In this document: piece after piece, positions 43,077 through 51,419 of the stretch
How the letters are laid out: the number at the start of each line of letters is the position of its first letter
Numbering within the stretch: the stretch's first letter is position 1
NCBI RefSeq assembly: GCF_003711225.1
Contig: NZ_CP031030.1
Span: 3,782,001-3,846,000 of the forward strand
Source: Runella sp. SP2
GTDB taxonomy: Bacteria; Bacteroidota; Bacteroidia; Cytophagales; Spirosomataceae
Reading direction: 5' to 3'
Length of the DNA: 64,000 nt
Notes under the pieces: model-generated
The model's input: only the letters and a program-made list of their open reading frames with translations
What the model was told of the DNA's origin: nothing
Database searches by the model: none
Position numbers and translations under genes: made by a program

Positions 43077-44336
43077 TCATCTATTTTTATTGAGAATAGC
43101 CCCCACCAAAGCGACTACAAACGCCGCTGAGAATGTCAGTAGGGCATTGCCTAAACCTCCCAAAAAGGAGACCATCGCCCCTACAAAAAAGACGGAGGTT
43201 GCCGTAAAAAATCGGCCAATGTTAAAACAAAAGCCCGTGGCTGTGGCGCGTACTGCAATCGGAAAAAGCAAGGGAATATAGCTCGAAAGCGTACCTTGAC
43301 TTATCCCAAAGAAGAGCGACAAACAGGCCATTTCGATATATACCAATTGACTAAAATGCCGATTGGTCAAAAACAATATCAAAGACAGAATAGCGCATCC
43401 CAAAAACGTTAAAATTAAGGTGGAGCGAACGCCCAGTTTTTTGATTAAAAAACCCGATAAAATCCCGCCAACGATGCCTCCCGAACCGAGCAACATCATG
43501 GTGACACCACGTTCTTGCTGACCGCTTTGTCCTTCGGGTAGCAACGACTGAACCCAAGTTGGAATCCATGAAAAAATCCCCCAAAGTCCAATCAATACCG
43601 ACCCGAAAATGACCATACCCATCAGCAGATTATAACGATTTGACGTACTCCACAAGGGGGATTGTGAGGTGGTTGAAGTCATTTTTGATTCTCCCCAAGC
43701 CCCTGATTCTGGAAGCCACAGCGACATGGCAAGCGCCGTTCCGAGGGGAATCAGTCCTAGCCAAAACGCGTGACGCCATTCGTCAAAAAGTACGTTTAGA
43801 CCACCCGTAGCTACAATGCCAATCGGGAAAGCCACCGCCAATATGCCCAATGCGATGGGGCGAGATGGTACGGGCCATATTTCTGAGATGTAAACCGTTG
43901 AAATCAACAACACTCCTCCAATGCCCATTCCCGCAAAAAAACGACAAACCATCAGCGAGTACCAGTCTGGAACAAAGGCTGTTAGCAAAGTGGCTATCCC
44001 ATATAGCCCCGTCACCAAGGTCAATGATTTTGCGCGACCGATGCGGTCGCTTACCAAGCCCAAAAGTAGTCCTCCAAGCCCCCAACCGTACAAAAAAGCC
44101 GCTCCCACGTACGCCCCAATTTCGCCCAAGCGCGCTTCGGGAAGTCGGATTTCCCCCAATAGTTCTGGAATGGCCACGGGCAAATAGACCGACATGAGCG
44201 TAGCCGCCGTTCCGCCAAATAAATAGCTAATAAAACAGAGAAAAAAAGCACCCAAACTCGCGCTGTTTAGCGTTCCGATGGGAGCTTTTCCAACAAAAGT
44301 GCTTAAAGGTTGTATCTCGTTCATAATTTTTCGCAT
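43077..44336 (-). CDS. Major facilitator superfamily transporter
   Basis: A 419-residue membrane protein with about 12 hydrophobic segments and the MFS loop 2-3 motif GLVSDRIGRAKSLTLV (about 92-107), plus the RFFAGMGIGGVLLIS segment in helix 4 and a charged central loop near 205-225 (WGESKMTSTTSQSP). The pattern resembles the aromatic acid/H+ symporter and sugar-porter families. The substrate is unknown; its place between a TonB receptor and two haloperoxidase-type genes suggests inner-membrane passage of the imported compound (inference). The gene starts 18 bp after the TonB receptor stop. Confidence 0.88.
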   Translation of the reverse strand: MRKIMNEIQPLSTFVGKAPIGTLNSASLGAFFLCFISYLFGGTAATLMSVYLPVAIPELLGEIRLPEARLGEIGAYVGAAFLYGWGLGGLLLGLVSDRIGRAKSLTLVTGLYGIATLLTAFVPDWYSLMVCRFFAGMGIGGVLLISTVYISEIWPVPSRPIALGILAVAFPIGIVATGGLNVLFDEWRHAFWLGLIPLGTALAMSLWLPESGAWGESKMTSTTSQSPLWSTSNRYNLLMGMVIFGSVLIGLWGIFSWIPTWVQSLLPEGQSGQQERGVTMMLLGSGGIVGGILSGFLIKKLGVRSTLILTFLGCAILSLILFLTNRHFSQLVYIEMACLSLFFGISQGTLSSYIPLLFPIAVRATATGFCFNIGRFFTATSVFFVGAMVSFLGGLGNALLTFSAAFVVALVGAILNKNR

Positions 44337-44341
44337 TTATT

Positions 44342-44363
44342 CCCCCATTGGGGGTTAGGGGGC
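44342..44363 (-). repeat. GC-rich palindromic element at the TonB receptor gene end
   Basis: The element on the minus strand reads GCCCCC-TAA-CCCCCAATGGGGG; its TAA is the stop codon of the receptor gene, so the last sense codons (Ala-Pro) come from the repeat. Related copies are at 21023, 21265, 21507 and 32571. Confidence 0.75.
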
Positions 44364-47126
44364 TAACGTCAAACTCACGTAATACAAGCCCCCTACCGCT
44401 GGCGAACCAAACGCCTGCACCACGTAGTTGTTCCCCAAGTTAGAAGCGCCCAACTTGAGCATCGTTTTTAGCTTCGTCAATTTGTACGAAACCTGCGCGT
44501 CAATCAAACTGTAGGCGGGTACAGGCCCTGGGCGGTTTTCGGTGAAAGTACCGTACCACAAAAAGGCGTCTTGCCAATGCCACGCTACGCTAAAACCAAC
44601 TTTATCGGTCAAGCGAGCATTGCTAAACGTGACGTTGGTTTTCCACTTGGGAGTGTTGAAAGCTGGAACGTTGTTGGGGTTGGCATCCAAAATATTGAAC
44701 TGCGCCCAGGTGGCATTGGCGGCCAAGCGATAGCCTCTGTCCAACAACACCGTCACTCCCCCGCTGGCCCCATCGGTCGATACTTTATCAGCGGCATTGG
44801 TATATAATTGGAACGTTTGACGCGTAGTAGTGCTCAAAATTTCTTGGGCTGCGGCAGGATTAATGCTTCCATCGGCCGACAACACCGACGCTGAGTTGGG
44901 ACGAATCACCACTTGGTTAATCAGGAAGTTGGTATATTTTCCGTGATAATAGCTTACATCAAACAACAAACGATTGTTAATCACACCTTTATAACCAATT
45001 TCAAACGCCTGCATTTGCTCAGGGCGAATGTAAGGAACATTCGACTTTACCAGTTTGTCTTTGTGCTTCGCAACGGCCTGAGCAAACGGTGTACCTGCCG
45101 CTGTTTCCTGTCCAAAAGCCGCTCCAAAAGCGCCCACCGAAGCTGCCGTGAAGGAGTTTTCGTAGGCGTTGAGTCCTGCCGAGTTAGAAGGCGCACCGCC
45201 CAACAAAATCAATGGACCGACGTTCAGTTTAATATATTGGTCAACGACCGTTGGGTTACGAAAACCCGTCTGGTAACTTACCCGAAAATTGTGGTTGGTA
45301 TTGGGTGAAAAAACAGCCGAAGCGCGGGGAGTAAAGTTACCCGCAAAACTTTGGTTTTTATCGTAACGACCTGAAACAGTCAACTTTAACTTATCTTCAA
45401 AAAGCGTTTTCGAAGCTTGCACAAACGCACCGTATTCTTTGACCCGCACCTTATTTACTTTGTCGTCAAACAATGTACCATTGGTATTCATGTCGTAATA
45501 GCGCAAGTTCCCACCTGCTTGGATACTCACCCACTCAAAGTGCGGCGTAAAATCGTACAAACCTTCTACGTGGTACATTTTGCACAAACTCAATACACCT
45601 GCGCCTTCCAAACCGTACAAGTGGCTGTACTTATCTTTGGCCGCGTCAAAAGCAGGTGTTCCTGGCAAAATTCTGCCTTCATCGGCAAATGCCCGTGCCG
45701 CCGTGTGGTTTTGGGAAGTAATCCCGTTGACTTTCCCGTTGTAGGCCGCTCCATAACGCTCAAACCAAGTGGCATCTGCTTTCCCGATGGGCACCACGTT
45801 TCCGCTCAAATCTTTTACCCAAGTACGGTTGATAAACTGCCCCAACGAGCGAGTATTGTACGCATTTTGGGAGTTTTCAGCCACCGAATAAGCTCGAATA
45901 AAGAAGTTAGCTCCTTTCAACTCCAAACGCTGTTGCGTAAAACGGAAATCGCGCAACATATTACGGCTACTACTGGTGTAATTGGCCGTGCCTTGGTTGA
46001 CGTTGATTTGATAAATGGCCTCAATTTTTTCCGAAATGCGGTAGTGAAGCGCGGCATTGGCTTTGAGGCTATACACATCGTAAGTGGTTACGTCTTTTTC
46101 CAAATAACCCGTACGAGATACGCGCCCGATGCCTGGTAAGGTCGAAGCTACTTCGTCTCCGTAAACGTTTAGCCCGTTTTTTCCTGGGTTATTAACACCT
46201 CTATTTTCAACGGGTGTATTGGGGTCAATGTCGCTATAATCCGTTGCGTACCAATCAGTTCCTTTGATGTACGAAGCATTCAATTTAAACGCGAAACGGT
46301 TGTTAAAGGCTTTGGCATAACGAATTGCCGTTTCAGAAAATGGCTTCGCTCCTCCTCCGTTGGGGTCATTGACGTGGTTGATTCCTACTTTTTGTTGCAC
46401 CGTAAGTCCTTGAAAATCAAACGGACTTTTGGTTTTTGTCATCAACAAACCATTAAACGCCGTCGGGCCGTACAGCGCCGACGCCGCTCCAGGAATTAGC
46501 TCAATCGACTCCACATCTAGGTCCGAAACCCCGAAAAAGCTACCCGCTGCAAAACCCAAACCCGCCGATTGGTTATCGACGCCGTCGGTAAGCTGTAAAA
46601 AACGACTATTTCCGATGTTGTTAAAACCACGGGTATTCACTTGGCGTAGCGTGAGTCCACTAGTGACCATGTCCACACCTTTTAGGCTGTTCAGGGCTTC
46701 GAAGGCCGTGGCCGCAGGGGCTTGTTGAATGGCGCGGGCTTCCATTTTTTCAATGGTTACGGGCGTTCTTAAACTGCTTTCTTCCACCCGTGAGGCCGAC
46801 ACAATCACTTGATTTAGCTCAGCCACGTCCGATTTTAGGGCAATCGCCAAGGGCTGATTTTCTTTCACCACTACTTCTTGACGTTCGTAGCCTACCATCG
46901 AAATCACCAAGGTGGCTGGCGTGGCCGTAGCCAATTCAAAACGCCCTTTGGCGTCGGTCACCGTCCCGATTACTTTGCCTTTCACCGCTACCGACACTCC
47001 CACCAACGGCTGCTGATTTTCGGGGTCAGTGATTGTGCCTGTCAGGCGCGTTTGCTGGGCCAATAATAAATTGGTAGTCAATCCGAGACAGCTCAGAAAG
47101 ACTAAAAATGATATATATTTTTTCAT
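44355..47126 (-). CDS. TonB-dependent receptor with carboxypeptidase-regulatory-like domain
   Basis: A 923-residue outer membrane receptor from the ATG at 47126, which gives a clear signal peptide (LVFLSCLGLTTNLLLAQ); a longer frame to 47306 lies inside the upstream gene. Domains: CarboxypepD_reg-like (LTGTITDPENQQPLVGVSV, about 24-100), plug (FEALNSLKGVDMVTSGLTLRQ, then VESIELIPGAASALYGPTAFNG), then the barrel. The last residues are SLTLAP instead of the usual terminal Phe or Trp, because a palindromic repeat supplies the stop. No SusD partner is beside it. It is 31 bp after CMD3 and is followed by the MFS gene. Confidence 0.9.
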   Translation of the reverse strand: MKKYISFLVFLSCLGLTTNLLLAQQTRLTGTITDPENQQPLVGVSVAVKGKVIGTVTDAKGRFELATATPATLVISMVGYERQEVVVKENQPLAIALKSDVAELNQVIVSASRVEESSLRTPVTIEKMEARAIQQAPAATAFEALNSLKGVDMVTSGLTLRQVNTRGFNNIGNSRFLQLTDGVDNQSAGLGFAAGSFFGVSDLDVESIELIPGAASALYGPTAFNGLLMTKTKSPFDFQGLTVQQKVGINHVNDPNGGGAKPFSETAIRYAKAFNNRFAFKLNASYIKGTDWYATDYSDIDPNTPVENRGVNNPGKNGLNVYGDEVASTLPGIGRVSRTGYLEKDVTTYDVYSLKANAALHYRISEKIEAIYQINVNQGTANYTSSSRNMLRDFRFTQQRLELKGANFFIRAYSVAENSQNAYNTRSLGQFINRTWVKDLSGNVVPIGKADATWFERYGAAYNGKVNGITSQNHTAARAFADEGRILPGTPAFDAAKDKYSHLYGLEGAGVLSLCKMYHVEGLYDFTPHFEWVSIQAGGNLRYYDMNTNGTLFDDKVNKVRVKEYGAFVQASKTLFEDKLKLTVSGRYDKNQSFAGNFTPRASAVFSPNTNHNFRVSYQTGFRNPTVVDQYIKLNVGPLILLGGAPSNSAGLNAYENSFTAASVGAFGAAFGQETAAGTPFAQAVAKHKDKLVKSNVPYIRPEQMQAFEIGYKGVINNRLLFDVSYYHGKYTNFLINQVVIRPNSASVLSADGSINPAAAQEILSTTTRQTFQLYTNAADKVSTDGASGGVTVLLDRGYRLAANATWAQFNILDANPNNVPAFNTPKWKTNVTFSNARLTDKVGFSVAWHWQDAFLWYGTFTENRPGPVPAYSLIDAQVSYKLTKLKTMLKLGASNLGNNYVVQAFGSPAVGGLYYVSLTLAP

Positions 47127-47157
47127 TGAATTTAACGATTTTGACAAAGAGGGTACA

Positions 47158-47715
47158 TTATTTAGGCGCCACAAAACCACCTGGTGGACGGGTATAACCA
47201 CGTCCCACAATCCGTTCACCCAACGTTTGATAGAATGCTGGATCAGATGGCGCGACCGTTGCGAGCCCATCCACGTACTTGTTGTAAAGGCAAAACAAAG
47301 CCGCAATCAACACCGTGTCGTGAATTTCAAGGTCGGTAGCCCCCGCCAAGCGAGCGCGTTCAACCGCTTCGGCAGTTACGGATTTTCCGCTTTGTTGCGT
47401 CAAGGCGGCGATGTTCAGCAAAGCTTTCATTTTGTCGCTCACGGGAGCGGTTTCAAAATCTTGCTTTACCAAACGCGCCGTTTCCGATTCGCCCAGCAGC
47501 AAATCAGCAGCTTTGGTATGGGCAGCCTCGCAAAAATTAGTGCAGTTTCGGGAAGAAACCAACGTCGCAATCAGCTCGCGTTCGCCTTGCGTCAGAGTAG
47601 AGTCTCCGCGCAGCAAAATCTGCGTAAGGTCACGAATCGGCAGCGCCGTGTCCAAACGGTATTCGAGCAGCCCTGTAATACCAGGCAAATGCTCAGGAAG
47701 AGGAATATGTGGCAT
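47158..47715 (-). CDS. AhpD/carboxymuconolactone decarboxylase-family protein 3, altered Cys motif
   Basis: A 185-residue paralogue of the proteins at 38843 and 39477, with the same opening MPHIPLPEHLPGI, KMKALLNIAAL and the LEIHDTVLIAALFCLYNKYVDGLA helix. The redox region reads SSRNCTNFCEAAH: the second Cys and the His are kept, but the first Cys is one residue earlier than in the paralogues, giving CxxxC where they have CxxC. Disulfide peroxidase chemistry may be weakened or changed. It lies between PPPE2 and the TonB receptor gene. Confidence 0.83.
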   Translation of the reverse strand: MPHIPLPEHLPGITGLLEYRLDTALPIRDLTQILLRGDSTLTQGERELIATLVSSRNCTNFCEAAHTKAADLLLGESETARLVKQDFETAPVSDKMKALLNIAALTQQSGKSVTAEAVERARLAGATDLEIHDTVLIAALFCLYNKYVDGLATVAPSDPAFYQTLGERIVGRGYTRPPGGFVAPK

Positions 47716-47811
47716 GAGTTAATGTCATTGATTTTCAGGAAATAGTCAATACTCCACCCAATACCCTACAAAGGGCAAAGGGAAACGAGCAAAACCAATA
47801 AAAGCTAAAAA

Positions 47812-48360
47812 TCAAGCCAACTCGGGGGGAGGAGAAACAACTCGCAAAGCGCGAGTCATAAGAGAAGAAGTGTTGTTTTCTAACGGTGTGGAGTCGGTCA
47901 GCCATTCTACGACGTAAAATACGTGTAAACGTTGAAACGATACGTATTCTTTTAGCCACTGCCCAGCCCAAGACTTTGACGGTTTTGGAAGTTCAGTAGT
48001 CTGGTTTTTAATGTGTTGATCAATGTGTTCTGACAACGCCTCAAAATTGGCGCGGGCGTCACGGTTGGGTTTACATTTGATAAAAAGTGTATCATTGAGC
48101 ATGATTTGCTCCACCATTTCGTAAAATTCGTTACCAGCTTGTATGGTACCCTGAACAGGTTCGGGAGCGGTCCAATCGGTTTGATACGGCAGCGAAACGG
48201 GCACTTTTACGGTGACAAAATCGCCTTCTTGTACAGCAGAAAGAGGTTCGTCTTTTTGTACTTCAAGCGCCACATTGCCCCCCAACCAATAGACTACCGA
48301 GTAGCCTACCATGTTGTAGAGCAAGAGCCCAAAAAGTAGTATAGAGACGAACCTTTTCAC
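47812..48360 (-). CDS. PPPE-motif membrane-anchored protein 2
   Basis: A 182-residue paralogue of the proteins at 31019 and 53003, with a GTG start at 48360, an N-terminal membrane segment (residues 5-27, ILLFGLLLYNMVGYSVVYWL), the central block AGNEFYEMVEQIMLNDTLFIK, then NRDARANFEALSEHID, and a C-terminus SPPPELA. It is the most divergent of the three in its middle part. It starts 22 bp after the NTF2-like gene, and CMD3 and the TonB receptor follow. Function unknown. Confidence 0.7.
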   Translation of the reverse strand: MKRFVSILLFGLLLYNMVGYSVVYWLGGNVALEVQKDEPLSAVQEGDFVTVKVPVSLPYQTDWTAPEPVQGTIQAGNEFYEMVEQIMLNDTLFIKCKPNRDARANFEALSEHIDQHIKNQTTELPKPSKSWAGQWLKEYVSFQRLHVFYVVEWLTDSTPLENNTSSLMTRALRVVSPPPELA

Positions 48361-48382
48361 TTTGTTAGTGCCTTGTTTTTAG

Positions 48383-48826
48383 TTATTTTTTCTCAGGAAA
48401 GGCCGAAACGTGTTGTTCGATAATGAGCCATTTTCCGCCTCTTTTTTCATATACAAATAAATAACGGACGGGCTTTTTTTCGCGGCTACCGTCGGCGGCA
48501 TTCACGTCAAACATCCACGTTCCTGAGCTTGTAGCTACATCCCCAAAAATGCGAATCCGTTGGTCATTGTTAACAGCAGCTACGGGCTTTTTGGCAATCA
48601 AGGTTGTCAAGAATGCTTTACGCGCTTCGGGGGTATTGGCACTATTGATAAAAGTCGGAAAAAAGACTGCGTCGCTCGCATACATTGCGTTTACTCCGTC
48701 TAAGTCTCCTTTTACCAAGCCATTGTGCCAGTTGGTCAATAATTGTGAAATTTCTGAAGGTGTGGTTTGGGCTGCTACAAACGTGTAACTAGCTACCGTC
48801 AAAAGTAAAGTAACGATTAGTTTCAT
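48383..48826 (-). CDS. Secreted NTF2-like (SgcJ/DUF4440-type) protein
   Basis: A 147-residue protein from the ATG at 48826 with a signal peptide (LIVTLLLTVASYTFVAAQ). The mature part is an NTF2-fold domain of the SgcJ/EcaC/DUF4440 kind: LLTNWHNGLVKGDLDGVNAMYASDAVFFP (about 31-60), then GTWMFDV and KPVRYLFVYEKRGGKWLIIEQHVSAF. These domains form a cone-shaped pocket and act as isomerases, hydrolases or ligand-binding proteins. It is exported, in contrast to most. It lies between haloperoxidase D and PPPE2, at 84 and 22 bp. Confidence 0.82.
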   Translation of the reverse strand: MKLIVTLLLTVASYTFVAAQTTPSEISQLLTNWHNGLVKGDLDGVNAMYASDAVFFPTFINSANTPEARKAFLTTLIAKKPVAAVNNDQRIRIFGDVATSSGTWMFDVNAADGSREKKPVRYLFVYEKRGGKWLIIEQHVSAFPEKK

Positions 48827-48909
48827 TGGTTTTTTATGACATCGCTTCATCAAGCGAGTTTTTAAAATGAGTAATAAGGTGAGTTTTTCATAGAGCGTTA
48901 AATAAGTCT

Positions 48910-50457
48910 TTATAAGCCAGAACCGTCGGCTTTTCCGCGAGCAATCGCATACTCACCGATTTTACGACCGTGTACCAAACCTAACTCACAGTCGATACGG
49001 TAGTGAATCAATCCATAAATGCGAGATTCAGATGCTTCTTTGGCTTGGGCGTTAAATTTCTCTGCTTGGTCTGGGAAAATATATGCCAATACCGTAGCCG
49101 CTGCCGCCGAAAACGTAGAGTGCCCCGACGTGTAAGATGGGAAATTAGGTAATCCCACTGAGGTTTTTAGGCCAAACTGCTGAGGACGAGGCGTATAGTA
49201 ATAATATTTTGTTTCCCAACAGGCAATACCCGCGTCCATTTCGGCCGTTCCGACCAAAGCTAAAGTACGCGCCATTTTGATTTCGCTAAACTTAGCCTCG
49301 TGCGCTGCATTGGCAGCGGCACGGTGCCAGTGACCTGGCGGCGTGTAGCTACCTGCTCCGTCGGCCCAATAGTTGGCGATGCGCGCTTGTTCGCGCGTTT
49401 GTTTGTTTTGGATGCTCTTCAACTCATCCAACTCTTTCTGCCATTCTGCCGAACCTACCACGTACGGCATTACTGGACGAATTTGCTCCAACGTTTTACG
49501 GTCAAAATTCCACGTTTGTACTGCTCCGAAGTTAGGCAACATCGGCGGACGAGCAGGCGCTTCTTGGCTTACCCACGGCTCTTTGATACCACGGCTTTTG
49601 GCCGCTTCAATCATACCTGCGGTCAGTGCCTGGTTGTTGGCAGCACCCATTCCGTCGGTTCTAGCACGACCCATTACTTTGGCCGCTACGGCATTGCCGA
49701 GGTTGGTGCCTGCTGTCAAATCAGAGGTAACGTTCATTCCTGCCCACTGACGACTTGCCAAATGTTCCTTTAATTTTGCATCCAAATAGGGTACTTCACC
49801 AGGAAACATCGCCTTTAAAATCGTCACCGAAGCCGCCGCCACCACCGCATCTTCGGAAGGGTAACTTGGCAAAGCCGATACGGGCAACGCTGCGGGAATA
49901 CTTGCATCCACTTTTGAGGGAGCAGAGCGCTTAAATTTGTACTTAAAATTCCACGCCGACACCAACGCATCGTACTGAGCTACTGACAAATACGCCAATG
50001 CACGCGACGTATAAGGCGGGTTAGCAAACGGAAACTTAGGGTCAGCCAATGGATTTGCCGCATCAGGCACAGGGTATTTTCCGTCGGCATTAGACGCTGG
50101 CGGAATGTTATAACGCGCCGCTAACTCACGGGCGATTTCGTTCCAACGATACACCGCTCCAGCTCCCCAATACACCACGGCTTCTTTTTGCTCTTGGCTC
50201 AGGTTACTGGCCAAACCTTTCAAAGCGCTTAATTCCGCCACATAATCCGACGACGTCACGGCCGTAGGTGCAGGTACACTGATTTCCTCAGCAGAAGCTA
50301 ACAAATAGGTTTTCCACGCCCCTGCTTTTTCATCGACACTGGCAGGTGCATAGCCTACTCGTTGTGGTTCTTCGATGGTTTTGTCGCAGGCAAACACACC
50401 TACTAAAATTGCCAACGTAATGCCGCTATACTTCAAATATGGAAAATATTTTTTCAT
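48910..50457 (-). CDS. PAP2/vanadium haloperoxidase-type lipoprotein (D)
   Basis: A 515-residue lipoprotein from the ATG at 50457 with lipobox GVFAC (about residue 23). It keeps KYYYYTPRP (KX6RP, about 415), TSGH in SYTSGHSTFSAAAATVL (about 444), and SRIYGLIHYRID (SRX5HX3D, about 479). The RALAYLSVAQYDALVSA helix near 148 corresponds to the helix seen in A, B and C, but about 90 extra residues precede it, so this is the largest and most distant of the four. It is at the end of a group with two MetA-like barrels, 8 bp after the second. Confidence 0.85.
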   Translation of the reverse strand: MKKYFPYLKYSGITLAILVGVFACDKTIEEPQRVGYAPASVDEKAGAWKTYLLASAEEISVPAPTAVTSSDYVAELSALKGLASNLSQEQKEAVVYWGAGAVYRWNEIARELAARYNIPPASNADGKYPVPDAANPLADPKFPFANPPYTSRALAYLSVAQYDALVSAWNFKYKFKRSAPSKVDASIPAALPVSALPSYPSEDAVVAAASVTILKAMFPGEVPYLDAKLKEHLASRQWAGMNVTSDLTAGTNLGNAVAAKVMGRARTDGMGAANNQALTAGMIEAAKSRGIKEPWVSQEAPARPPMLPNFGAVQTWNFDRKTLEQIRPVMPYVVGSAEWQKELDELKSIQNKQTREQARIANYWADGAGSYTPPGHWHRAAANAAHEAKFSEIKMARTLALVGTAEMDAGIACWETKYYYYTPRPQQFGLKTSVGLPNFPSYTSGHSTFSAAAATVLAYIFPDQAEKFNAQAKEASESRIYGLIHYRIDCELGLVHGRKIGEYAIARGKADGSGL

Positions 50458-50465
50458 GGCCATTA

Positions 50466-51359
50466 TTACTTTTTGAAATTAAACAAATACAATACCCCTA
50501 CCATTATGCTCGTACTTTGTCCCATGTTGAGGCCGTTGGTTACGTAGCTTACGCGGGCATTCATACCCAAAGCCTTGGGCTGAAGTTTTCCGTACCAGCC
50601 CACAGTAGTTGCCTCCATTTTATTAGTTGGGAAAGGCATGTCATTACGGCGAATGTTATCCCCGTTTACACAAGAAAAGTTTTCTACAAATACTTCCGTT
50701 TGCCATTTTCTTTTCAAAATCCCTACCCTTGCGCCCCAATCCGTGGCATTAGGAACACTCACTTCGTTGGTATTATAGACACGGTCATCGGCCTGATACG
50801 CATCACGATCCACGTAAATATTGCTGCGCCATGAGTACGTCCAATGCCCCGTCACATACGCACCTGATTTGTGCTGAAAACTAGGCAAAATACGCGCTGA
50901 CACCGTACGGCACTGAAGCCCAATCGACATAGGTAGAAAATCGGGAACATACTTGCTTACTGGAATTGAAGCTCCAATTAAACCATTTAAGGAGAATCCT
51001 TTCACATCAACAGCTTTCCACTTAAGCCAGCCCGACAAATCTTGTAAACCTTTCTGCCCCATTAAGTTACCAGCCGATGTTTGTGTCCAAACATAAGGCA
51101 AAGCCAACATCACGTTTAGGCGGTTAGTAATACCAATGGCAGGCATCACCATCACGCTCTGCGTGGTATGTGTCCCAATGTTGAGGTTTTCGCGCTTGAG
51201 GGTATTTTCCCAATATTCTTTCCAAGAACTATTGGTGTACATGGTAGCTACACACACTTGGCCTTTCGACATGTAAATCGCGTCGTTGGGCATTTGAGCC
51301 ATGGACGACAATGAGAAGCAAATAGCTGCTATCGTCGATAAAAGAGGCAACTTTTTCAT
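50466..51359 (-). CDS. Outer membrane beta-barrel protein, MetA-like (1)
   Basis: A 297-residue protein from the ATG at 51359 (signal peptide LPLLSTIAAICFSLSSMAQ). The mature part is rich in short amphipathic strands with Gly and aromatic residues and ends in LYLFNFKK, as in 12- to 14-strand outer membrane barrels. Patterns such as MVMPAIGITNRLNVMLALPYVW resemble the phenol-degradation MetA-like transporter family (PF13557) often found beside aromatic-compound genes. It is separated from the haloperoxidase D start by 8 bp and from MetA-like 2 by about 60 bp. Transport function is inference. Confidence 0.6.
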   Translation of the reverse strand: MKKLPLLSTIAAICFSLSSMAQMPNDAIYMSKGQVCVATMYTNSSWKEYWENTLKRENLNIGTHTTQSVMVMPAIGITNRLNVMLALPYVWTQTSAGNLMGQKGLQDLSGWLKWKAVDVKGFSLNGLIGASIPVSKYVPDFLPMSIGLQCRTVSARILPSFQHKSGAYVTGHWTYSWRSNIYVDRDAYQADDRVYNTNEVSVPNATDWGARVGILKRKWQTEVFVENFSCVNGDNIRRNDMPFPTNKMEATTVGWYGKLQPKALGMNARVSYVTNGLNMGQSTSIMVGVLYLFNFKK

Positions 51360-51419
51360 TCGATAATCTATTGTTATGTAATTGTAATTCATCAAAAAAG
51401 ATAACGCTTTATCTATACG

